In this document: positions 25,680 through 32,177 of the stretch, one piece after another
Position numbering within the stretch: the stretch's first letter is position 1
Layout of the letters: each line of letters starts with the position of its first letter
Assembly (NCBI GenBank): GCA_028285035.1
Contig: JANQQF010000163.1
Span: 1-42,978 of the forward strand
DNA from: Phycisphaerae bacterium
Lineage (GTDB): Bacteria; Chloroflexota; Anaerolineae; 4572-78; J111
Direction: 5' to 3'
Length of the DNA: 42,978 bases
Notes under the pieces: generated by a model
Told to the model about the DNA's origin: nothing
The model's input: only the letters and a program-made list of their open reading frames with translations
The model's database searches: none
Translations under genes and position numbers: made by a program

Positions 25680-25765
25680 AAGTAACCGGCCAAATTGATC
25701 TTATCTTGAGCCAAAATCGCTCATTGATGTTTATCGTTTTTTCTAAAAGTTCTTGCCGGTTACTT
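25680..25765 (+). promoter_or_regulatory. Long-range stem in the 25788 leader
   Basis: AAGTAACCGGC (25680-25690) and GCCGGTTACTT (25755-25765) are perfect 11-base complements enclosing about 64 bases. They end nine bases before the GAAGGTGAT ribosome-binding region. The element could control translation or be a small foldback element. Confidence 0.4.
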
Positions 25766-25787
25766 AAATACCAAAGAAGGTGATCCT

Positions 25788-27845
25788 ATGAGCAACTCAC
25801 AAGTCCTTTTTATCAACTTAAGTTACAATTCATCATTTATGCGAAAATTACTGATTCTTAGCTGTGTACTTTCGACTTTCATACTAAGTCTAGCGTTTCG
25901 ACCTGGAGTCGTCCAAGCCGCTTGTGGCGGCGCGACAACGGTCGGCAACGAGGCTGAACTCAATATGGCGTTGGCAGCGTTTAACGCGGTGGGCAGTAGT
26001 CCTTGTATTTTTACGATTCAACTGACGGCCAACCTCAGCCTGACGGGCGCAACGACAGCGACAGCAAACAGCATTGATGGGGTCAATCTCGTCATTGATG
26101 GACAGGGGTTTACGATTGATGGACAAAATACGACAGGGGGCGACAGTATTTTTTCGCTGCAACACACTGGAGACGCCACCGTGCAGAACATCACCCTCAC
26201 CAATGGGAATGAAACCAACGGTAATGGTGGTGGGGCCATCTATAGCACCACCAGTTTGACCCTGACCACTAGTAGTCTAATCAGCAATACCTCGACCAGC
26301 GACGGTGGGGCCGTGCATATCAGTACAGATATCTTCACAGATGAGATGGCCAGTGCCTATATTGCCCATACGGTTTTTGATGACAACCTCAGTGGCTCTG
26401 ATGGTGGGGCGATTGAGTTTGATATGGACGGGACCAGCCCAAGCACAGGGGCCACCGTTATGATTAGCCTGGACAGCATCACCCTGACAAACAACGTTGC
26501 TCAACAGGGAGGCGGGGCAATTAATGTCGACTCCGACTCGGAGGGGGATGACGGGATGGTCATGATGTCCGCCAAGAATATGCAACTATCTAACAATCGC
26601 TCAAATAGTTACATTGGGGGGGCTATGTATTTTGATAATGATGGCAATGGTCCTGGGGCTATTATTAATACCCACCTTGAAAATCTGATTGTTACAAAAA
26701 ACTACGCGGACTTTGCTGGCGGGGGACTCGGGTTTGATGAGGATGCCAATGACCCCAACAGCACCATCACCACTGTGCTAAAAAATATAGTAGTTAGTGG
26801 TAATACTGCGAATCAGAGTCGGGGCGGCGGATTAAATTTTGACAATGATGGCAATGATCCGGATGCTTCCATCACGATTTTAATTGACAGTAGTGTCATT
26901 ACAAATAATACGAACACGACCAGTCAAGGTGGCGGCATAGCCTTCGATGATGATGCTTACGATCCTGGTAGCGTTGTGACAACAACGATTCAAAATAGCA
27001 CCATAGCCAACAACACAACCTCGACGAGTAGTGGTGGTGGCGTATTTGTCGATGGCAATGCGTCTGATCCAGGGGCTAGATACACGCTGTCCATTATCAA
27101 TACGAGCATCACTGGAAATACGGCCAATCAGGGGGGAGGCGTCGGAATGTCTTCTCCTGTCGATGAGGCGGATGGGGCAGTTACCACCGTGACCATCGAC
27201 CGCAGTTTGATTGCCAACAATACCGCTAATACCGCTGGCGGCGGCATCTACCAAGAAGAGGACGGCAGCCTTACGGTGGTGAATAGCACGATTTCTGGCA
27301 ACAAGGCCGCCAGCGGTAGCGGGGGCGGCTACTATCAATCGTCACCTCAGGATAGCCCGCCCATCGAAACAAGTTTTATCAACAGCACGATCGCCTACAA
27401 TGAAGCTTCTGTATCTGGTGGCGGCATCACCCTCGGTATCACCGAAACGGTCACGATCAACAATAGCATTGTGGCCCAAAACACCGCCCCTACAGATGCT
27501 GATCTCAACACGGGCACCAATAGCAGTTTTGCCATCAGCACATCATTGATTGGCGATGTAGGCAGTGGCACGATCACCGATGGTGGCAATAACCAGCTCG
27601 GTGGCAATAGCAATGCAGTCATCGACCCGCTGCTTAATGTACTGGCCGATTACGGTGGAGATACCCACACTCACGCCCTGCAATCGGGCAGCCTAGCCAT
27701 AGATGCGGGAGATAACACGACCTGTACAGCCAGTTTAGTCAATAACATGGATCAGAGGAGTACACCACGGTTGTTCGGGACAATCTGTGATATGGGTGCA
27801 TTCGAATTTGTGCCGCCTATTTTTATGCCGATTGTGGTAAAGTAA
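25788..27845 (+). CDS. Exported right-handed beta-helix protein with choice-of-anchor-Q-like end
   Basis: This 685-residue protein uses the ATG at 25788, supported by GAAGGTGAT upstream. That leaves about 17 residues before the signal peptide proper (MRKLLILSCVLSTFILSLAF, ending VQA|ACGG). An internal ATG at 25839 would give a more ordinary signal but has no ribosome site. The mature N terminus (ACGGATTVGNEAELNMAL) is paralogous to that of the first giant. Beta-helix rungs with GGGxxF, NNTA, SGN and acidic FDxDGN/FDDDAxDP segments fill most of the chain. The acidic, calcium-site-like loops recur about every 38-40 residues. It closes with NMDQRSTPRLFG, CDMGAFEF and the tail IFMPIVVK. It lacks CnaB domains. 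A surface or secreted role is inferred. Confidence 0.85.
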   Translation: MSNSQVLFINLSYNSSFMRKLLILSCVLSTFILSLAFRPGVVQAACGGATTVGNEAELNMALAAFNAVGSSPCIFTIQLTANLSLTGATTATANSIDGVNLVIDGQGFTIDGQNTTGGDSIFSLQHTGDATVQNITLTNGNETNGNGGGAIYSTTSLTLTTSSLISNTSTSDGGAVHISTDIFTDEMASAYIAHTVFDDNLSGSDGGAIEFDMDGTSPSTGATVMISLDSITLTNNVAQQGGGAINVDSDSEGDDGMVMMSAKNMQLSNNRSNSYIGGAMYFDNDGNGPGAIINTHLENLIVTKNYADFAGGGLGFDEDANDPNSTITTVLKNIVVSGNTANQSRGGGLNFDNDGNDPDASITILIDSSVITNNTNTTSQGGGIAFDDDAYDPGSVVTTTIQNSTIANNTTSTSSGGGVFVDGNASDPGARYTLSIINTSITGNTANQGGGVGMSSPVDEADGAVTTVTIDRSLIANNTANTAGGGIYQEEDGSLTVVNSTISGNKAASGSGGGYYQSSPQDSPPIETSFINSTIAYNEASVSGGGITLGITETVTINNSIVAQNTAPTDADLNTGTNSSFAISTSLIGDVGSGTITDGGNNQLGGNSNAVIDPLLNVLADYGGDTHTHALQSGSLAIDAGDNTTCTASLVNNMDQRSTPRLFGTICDMGAFEFVPPIFMPIVVK

Positions 27846-27871
27846 ATTCTAATCCGTAGCTTACTTTCTCA

Positions 27872-27909
27872 GGCACTGGAGCGGTTGTCGCTCCAGTGCC
27901 TTTTATTTT
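27872..27909 (+). terminator. Rho-independent terminator after the beta-helix gene
   Basis: A perfect stem GGCACTGGAGC / GCTCCAGTGCC with a seven-base loop is followed by TTTTATTTT. Confidence 0.9.
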
Positions 27910-27921
27910 AATACTGAAAAT

Positions 27922-27966
27922 TAACCACATTTTACGACAGACAAATTGAAGAAATGTCGTTATAAT
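27922..27966 (+). promoter_or_regulatory. Promoter with a single GACA-type unit (site C)
   Basis: ACATTTTACGACAGACA (27928-27944) matches the downstream units of sites A and B. CAGACA, a 17-base spacer and a perfect TATAAT (27961-27966) follow. The second unit expected 33 bp upstream would fall in the preceding terminator and is absent. Confidence 0.65.
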
Positions 27967-28034
27967 TAACTGGCCCTCTAAATGTGTTTTAAGGTAGATA
28001 AAGTTTGGGTAAATTTTTGAGCTCATCATTCAGT

Positions 28035-28068
28035 TTCAAACTTAATTCAAACTTTATTATGTTACCGT
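28035..28068 (+). promoter_or_regulatory. Activator-type promoter with TTCAAAC direct repeats (third copy)
   Basis: TTCAAAC occurs at 28035-28041 and 28046-28052. Ten bases later is TACCGT (28063-28068), a weak -10. The spacing matches the sites before 4335 and 16549, but the -10 is the poorest of the three. Confidence 0.5.
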
Positions 28069-28151
28069 TTACGACATCAGACGTGTACAACTGAATAAGC
28101 TATTGGTTACTCATACTCAAAAGGTTAACGTATCAAAAGAAAGAGAGAAAA

Positions 28152-29180
28152 ATGCAACAACACAATAAAACGAGATTTTACCAACTTAGCGTCATTACTC
28201 TTCTAACAATGGTTATGATTTTTGGGGCGACAGCAACCGCCATTTTTGCCCAAAGTGTTACAGTGACTGAGGGGCAAGCTTCTTTCGAAGATGAATTGTT
28301 TGGCGTTCGGTTTCGCTCATTTAACAATACAGGGGGGCAAGAGGTCTATGTAGGTATTCCCGACTTAGGATCTGGTGGAAATCGCTCAGCCATAAATATG
28401 AATTGGGCGGGGAGCAATAACATCACATTTGAGTTTGATCGAACAAATGATCAATTGGTCGTCACAGTTTTAAACAGCAACGATACATACACTGTAGCTT
28501 ACACAGATTTAGCCAATCAGGTTAACAGCAAGACTGGCTTCACTTTAGATGATTTGGAGCAAATGCAAATCAATGTGACTAGTCGCGACTCAGAAGCGAC
28601 CGTAGACTTTCTTAATGTGATGATCAATGGCACGGAATTTAGTGACAATGATTTTAATGATAACAGTGGCGGTACCCAATCCTGGACATTGAGTGGCGTC
28701 GATTTCACCCAAACCTTTAGTGTAACTGGGTTACTGATCCTGGGCGGCACGTTTGGCAACAGTCAGGAGCTGAGCAAAATGGAAATCACATTTGGAAAAC
28801 TGACTACAACAACCCCCACGACGAACACAGGCTCGTTGACCATTGTCAAACAGTTGGTCGACAACAGCGATACCTTGGAGCGTGACTTTGTCTTTAGTGG
28901 CACTGAGAGTTTCACCCTAACCACAAACACCTCAAGCGCAACGCATACAGTTAGCAGTTTAGCGGCAGGGAGCTACACGATTACAGAAACACCACCAGCC
29001 CAATGGACTCTAAAGAGCGTCACCTGCTTGGATGGTAGCAGTGATGTAACCAGTAGTGCGGTCAACTTCACAACCGGGCACTTATCGGCCACGATTACCT
29101 TGTCAGATGCCCAAAATCTAGTCTGTACCTTTACCAATCAACGGCCGACACTTTATATGCCAGTCATTATCAAATCATAA
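28152..29180 (+). CDS. Exported protein with a beta-sandwich domain and one CnaB/SpaA-like domain
   Basis: This 342-residue protein has a signal peptide (SVITLLTMVMIFGATATAIFA|Q). Residues about 35-220 (VTVTEGQASFEDELFGVRFR... to KMEITFGKL) form a beta-rich domain I cannot assign. From about 228 a single CnaB-like domain begins GSLTIVKQLVDNSD. It has Lys in TIVK, Glu in SYTITE and Asn in CTFTN, the full putative isopeptide triad, plus the Cys pair. Unlike the giants' modules it has no inserted propeller, so it shows the uninterrupted fold. It ends LYMPVIIKS, with one residue after the motif Lys. The ribosome site is a weak GAGAG. Two promoter types precede it, one of each island motif. Confidence 0.82.
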   Translation: MQQHNKTRFYQLSVITLLTMVMIFGATATAIFAQSVTVTEGQASFEDELFGVRFRSFNNTGGQEVYVGIPDLGSGGNRSAINMNWAGSNNITFEFDRTNDQLVVTVLNSNDTYTVAYTDLANQVNSKTGFTLDDLEQMQINVTSRDSEATVDFLNVMINGTEFSDNDFNDNSGGTQSWTLSGVDFTQTFSVTGLLILGGTFGNSQELSKMEITFGKLTTTTPTTNTGSLTIVKQLVDNSDTLERDFVFSGTESFTLTTNTSSATHTVSSLAAGSYTITETPPAQWTLKSVTCLDGSSDVTSSAVNFTTGHLSATITLSDAQNLVCTFTNQRPTLYMPVIIKS

Positions 29181-29215
29181 TAAGGTCTAGATAAGTCACC
29201 TTATGTGAACCTTAT

Positions 29216-29244
29216 TTGCCAAGAAATTACAAATATGCTACATT
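29216..29244 (+). promoter_or_regulatory. Sigma70-type promoter for amtB-glnK
   Basis: TTGCCA (29216-29221), a 17-base spacer and TACATT (29239-29244) are well placed. Transcription from here would give a leader of about 240 bases that includes a fold and a terminator. Confidence 0.5.
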
Positions 29245-29276
29245 CTTCGGTTAGAAGTTATGAGAATTAATCAAGC

Positions 29277-29338
29277 GGCCTAGACGCCATACCCTTTCAG
29301 GGCAAGTCCCTGCGTGCATCTGGCTGTATAATTAGGCC
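29277..29338 (+). promoter_or_regulatory. Candidate cis-regulatory RNA upstream of amtB
   Basis: GGCCTA (29277-29282) pairs with TAGGCC (29333-29338). Inside, ACGC (29284-29287) can pair with GCGT (29312-29315), and CAGGG/CCCTG (29298-29312) forms a hairpin with loop CAAGT. AGACGCC occurs both at the 5' side of this fold and at the start of the following terminator stem, which would permit alternative pairing. It does not match the glnA-type glutamine riboswitch as I know it. Confidence 0.4.
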
Positions 29339-29340
29339 CA

Positions 29341-29387
29341 GACGCCTTCAAAAGGAACATTTTACTATTCCTCTTGAAGGCGTTTTT
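29341..29387 (+). terminator. Intrinsic terminator (possible attenuator) in the amtB leader
   Basis: ACGCCTTCAA-AAGGAA pairs with TTCCTCTTGAAGGCGT across a ten-base loop, followed by TTTTTT. It lies downstream of the inferred promoter and more than 100 bases before amtB. Read-through would therefore be needed to express the operon from that promoter. Confidence 0.75.
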
Positions 29388-29493
29388 TATTTGCCCTGCG
29401 GGTGAAAGGAGACACGTACTGACAAAGCAATAAAGGAGTATCACGAAGTATTACGCTGTATGTCACAAATTTTTATCAAGGGAGATTTACAAA

Positions 29494-30702
29494 ATGAATT
29501 CAGGAGATACCGCTTGGATTCTCGTTTCAACCGCTCTGGTTGTAATGATGATTCCGGCACTGGCATTTTTCTATGGGGGGATGGTCCGAGGCAAAAACAT
29601 CTTGTCCACCCTCAATTTGAGCTTTATCACCATGGGCTTGATCGGAGTCCAGTGGGTTTTAATTGGCTATTCGCTGGCCTTCGGCACCAGTATCGGTGGA
29701 TTTGTCGGTGGCCTCGATTTTCTCGGTTTCAACGGCGTTGGACCAGAGGCAACGGGCGGGTCAACCATTCCCGACATCGCCTTCGCTGGCTTCCAAATGA
29801 CCTTTGCTATGATTACACCCGCTCTTATCACAGGAGCGTTTGTTGAACGGGTTAACTTCAAAGCATTTATTCCGTTCACCCTTCTCTGGGCCACTTTGGT
29901 TTATGATCCAGTCGCTCATTGGGTCTGGGCCGAAGGCGGCATTTTGTTTGAAATGGGAGCGTTGGACTTTGCGGGTGGGGCTGTCGTTCACATCACCGCA
30001 GGCTTCTCAGCCTTGGCCTTTGCCATCATGATCCGCAGCCGACGGGGTTTTGGCCGAAACGTCATCGAGCCACATAATATCCCGTACACCGTTTTAGGGG
30101 CTGGCTTGCTCTGGGTAGGCTGGTTCGGCTTCAATGGTGGAAGTGCGTTAGCCGCTGATGGTTTAGCCTTTACGGCCGTAGTTAACACAAACTCTGCTGC
30201 CGCAGCAGCAGCCGTCGTTTGGATGTTCCTCGCTTGGCGAGACAACAAACCCAGCGTCTTGGGCATCGTCACTGGGGCCGTGGTTGGTCTCGTCGCTGTC
30301 ACACCCGCCGCCGGCTTTGTTACCCCCTTATCTGCTCTCATTATCGGAGCTATCGCTGCCCCGATTAGCTACTTCACCATTCAATTCGTTGAGCAGCGGG
30401 GTATCGATGAGTCGTTAGATGTGTTCGCCTGTCACGGCATGGCTGGCATGTGGGGTGCCTTGGCCACAGGCCTCTTTGCCACAACCACCGTCAACGCTGG
30501 TGGGGCTGACGGTTTGTTCTACGGCAACCCTGGGCAGTTTGGTATTCAGTTGCTTAGCGTTATCATGGTGGCCGTCTTTGCCTTTGTTCTAACCTACGTC
30601 ATTTTGTTGGTCGTCAAAGCATTCACGCCACTGAGCGTTTCCGATCAAGAAGAACGGGTTGGGCTTGATATCAGTCAACACGGCGAACGCGCCTACAGTT
30701 AG
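29494..30702 (+). CDS. amtB: Ammonium transporter (Amt family)
   Basis: This 402-residue polytopic membrane protein has the full Amt pattern and normal length. It starts with VMMIPALAFFYGGMVRGKN and continues with LIGVQWVLIGYSLAFG. The signature DFAGGAVVHITAGFSALAFA carries the first pore His. GLLWVGWFGFNGGSAL follows, and DVFACHGMAGMWGALATGLFA carries the second pore His. Amt proteins conduct ammonium/ammonia across the cytoplasmic membrane and are closed by GlnK binding. No signal peptide extension is seen. GGGAG lies eight bases before the ATG. The glnK gene follows after 14 bases, the usual amtB-glnK pairing. The leader contains a fold and a terminator, suggesting attenuation. Confidence 0.97.
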   Translation: MNSGDTAWILVSTALVVMMIPALAFFYGGMVRGKNILSTLNLSFITMGLIGVQWVLIGYSLAFGTSIGGFVGGLDFLGFNGVGPEATGGSTIPDIAFAGFQMTFAMITPALITGAFVERVNFKAFIPFTLLWATLVYDPVAHWVWAEGGILFEMGALDFAGGAVVHITAGFSALAFAIMIRSRRGFGRNVIEPHNIPYTVLGAGLLWVGWFGFNGGSALAADGLAFTAVVNTNSAAAAAAVVWMFLAWRDNKPSVLGIVTGAVVGLVAVTPAAGFVTPLSALIIGAIAAPISYFTIQFVEQRGIDESLDVFACHGMAGMWGALATGLFATTTVNAGGADGLFYGNPGQFGIQLLSVIMVAVFAFVLTYVILLVVKAFTPLSVSDQEERVGLDISQHGERAYS

Positions 30703-30716
30703 GAGAGGGAGAAATA

Positions 30717-31082
30717 ATGAAAAAGATAGAAGCGATTATTCGCCCAGAAAAAATTAACGATGTCAAACGAGCCCTGCGGGCCATTGGAATTGTCGGGATG
30801 AACATTGCTGATGTACAAGGGCACGGTCGAGCGGGGGGGATTACCCTGGCAGGCCGAACGGGTAGCTATCAAATTGATATGTTACCACGAAAACAGCTCA
30901 ACGTTGTTCTCAGTGACCATAACGTTGAAAAGGCAATCAAAACAATCTCTGAAGCCACCCACACGGGCGAGCAAGGGGATGGATTAATTTTCGTCTTACC
31001 CGTTGAGGATGTGATTCGTATTCGAACAGGTGAACGTGGTCAAGATGCGTTGCACTACGAAGGTGACATTGATAGCCAGTAG
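30717..31082 (+). CDS. glnK: PII signal-transduction protein with a divergent T-loop
   Basis: This 121-residue PII protein aligns without gaps to E. coli GlnB over its first about 106 residues: MKKIEAIIRPEKINDVKRAL, a B-loop TGEQGDGLIFV and a C-loop VIRIRTGE. It normally trims AmtB and reports 2-oxoglutarate/ATP status. Several usually conserved positions differ: Gln39 is Ala, Lys40 is Gly, Tyr46 is Gly, Lys58 is Arg and Lys90 is Leu. Tyr51, the common modification site, is kept in GSYQID. Gln39 and Lys58 normally contact 2-oxoglutarate, and Lys90 contacts the ATP phosphates, so ligand response may be altered. GGAGAGGGAG precedes the ATG. It ends with about nine extra residues beyond GlnB. 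Confidence 0.93.
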   Translation: MKKIEAIIRPEKINDVKRALRAIGIVGMNIADVQGHGRAGGITLAGRTGSYQIDMLPRKQLNVVLSDHNVEKAIKTISEATHTGEQGDGLIFVLPVEDVIRIRTGERGQDALHYEGDIDSQ

Positions 31083-31090
31083 GTGTAATG

Positions 31091-31138
31091 TGGATTAAAA
31101 AAGAGATGTTTCGGCCGAAACATCTCTTTTTTAATCCA
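31091..31138. terminator. Bidirectional terminator: perfect 48-bp palindrome
   Basis: 24 bases are followed directly by their exact reverse complement, centred on TCGG|CCGA. A-run and T-run flanks provide a U-tract in both directions. It serves glnK and the convergent response regulator, whose stop codon (31131-31133) lies inside the palindrome. Confidence 0.92.
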
Positions 31139-32177
31139 CCAACCGATGATCAATCGCAAACTTCATCAAGCCAGGCATATCGCGGATTTCGAGCTTATCC
31201 TTAATCCGGCGATTGTAGGTATGCACGGTGGGGGCAGAGATTGATAAAACGGTCGAAATTTCGCTACTGCTTTTGCCTTGCGCCAAAAGTTGTAAAACTT
31301 CTCGTTCGCGCTCGGTCAGTTTGAGCAAAGGATTTTCTCGTACACTCTGTTCTTGGCGAGTGGGTTCGGGTAATCGCCCCGTGACTTGAGTGACAAATTC
31401 CTCCATCTGAACCAGCATCTGGAGCGCACTGGTCAATTGTGACCCAGCCACCACCGCATCCGCCGCATTGAGCGACTGCTGGGTGCGGCTCAAGTTGGTT
31501 TGTAAAACGCCGATTTTATGCACAATTTCGGTACTTAAATCCGAGGCCAACCCCTGCCGGGCCTGCTGTTGGGTCTCGATCAACAAATTTGTCATTTGGC
31601 TCAACTGCTCACTCTGTTGACTAACCATCGTAAAAAGATGATCCTTTTCCTGTTGATAACTAATCCGGCGCTCGATCTCGGCCTGAAGGTCGTTGTTGGC
31701 TTGGGTCAACGCGACAGTTCGCTCCGCGACTTTTTCCTCAAGCGTCTCATTCGCTTTGACCAACTCATCATTTTTCTGATGGAGCTCCTGCTGCAACCGA
31801 GCGATGGTCAGGTGAGTTTGCACCCGAGCTAACACCTCCGGGGCTTGCAAGGGCTTTGTCACATAATCGACCGCCCCAATCGAAAAAGCCTTAATTTTAT
31901 CAAAAGACTCATCGGAGGCGCTAATAAATATCACCGGAATATATTTGGTCTGCTCATCGGCTTTAAGTTGCAGACAAAGCTCATAGCCATCGATTTCGGG
32001 CATAACAATATCCAGCAGGATTAAATCTGGCAGACGCTTACGAACCGCTTCTAAGGCTCGCAGTCCGCTCGGGGCCGGTCGCACATTGAAACCAGACTCG
32101 GACAGTAATTCAACCAAGAGCCGAAGATTGTCTAGGTTGTCATCAACCACAAGCAAATCGCCTTTAGAATTGTTCAT
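31131..32177 (-). CDS. Response regulator: receiver, coiled coil and LuxR helix-turn-helix
   Basis: This 348-residue protein has a canonical receiver at 7-125: Asp12-Asp13, phospho-acceptor D56 in LILLDIVMP, and Lys in DYVTKP. A coiled-coil stretch (about 128-215; LQQELHQKNDELVKANETLEEKVAERT) and a helical linker follow. The C-terminal LuxR/GerE helix-turn-helix (about 284-348) contains LTEREREVLQLLAQGKSSSEIS and APTVHTYNRRIKDKLEIRD. Its start overlaps the end of the hybrid kinase gene by 14 bases, and GGAGGAGG lies within the end of that gene, so the pair is translationally coupled and probably cognate. The coiled coil before the DNA-binding part suggests dimerisation. Targets are not evident. 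Confidence 0.92.
   Translation of the reverse strand: MNNSKGDLLVVDDNLDNLRLLVELLSESGFNVRPAPSGLRALEAVRKRLPDLILLDIVMPEIDGYELCLQLKADEQTKYIPVIFISASDESFDKIKAFSIGAVDYVTKPLQAPEVLARVQTHLTIARLQQELHQKNDELVKANETLEEKVAERTVALTQANNDLQAEIERRISYQQEKDHLFTMVSQQSEQLSQMTNLLIETQQQARQGLASDLSTEIVHKIGVLQTNLSRTQQSLNAADAVVAGSQLTSALQMLVQMEEFVTQVTGRLPEPTRQEQSVRENPLLKLTEREREVLQLLAQGKSSSEISTVLSISAPTVHTYNRRIKDKLEIRDMPGLMKFAIDHRLVD

Larger units (their letters stand above)
25343..25787. other. 445-bp non-coding stretch before the 25788 beta-helix gene
   Basis: It holds a REP-like inverted repeat (25371-25417), a strong terminator (25454-25490), promoter B with GACA repeats (25505-25582) and a leader of about 200 bases with a long-range stem (25680-25765). 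No gene is supported. Confidence 0.7.
27846..28151. other. 306-bp non-coding stretch with a terminator and two promoter candidates
   Basis: It holds a terminator (27872-27909), promoter C (27922-27966) and a TTCAAAC promoter (28035-28068). No gene is supported. Confidence 0.7.
29181..29493. other. 313-bp non-coding leader region of amtB
   Basis: It contains a weak inverted repeat AATAAGGT/ACCTTATT (29179-29216) that may end the previous transcript, a promoter (29216-29244), a foldable leader (29277-29338), an intrinsic terminator (29341-29387) and the GGGAG ribosome site before 29494. Confidence 0.65.

Noticed and set aside
29277..29338. Known glutamine (glnA) riboswitch
   Set aside because: The conserved core I remember for that class is not present, so the leader is reported only as unclassified.
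29460..29846. 128-residue open frame starting upstream of amtB
   Set aside because: It overlaps amtB out of frame, its start lacks a well-placed ribosome site and the translation is low-complexity Arg/Trp-rich.
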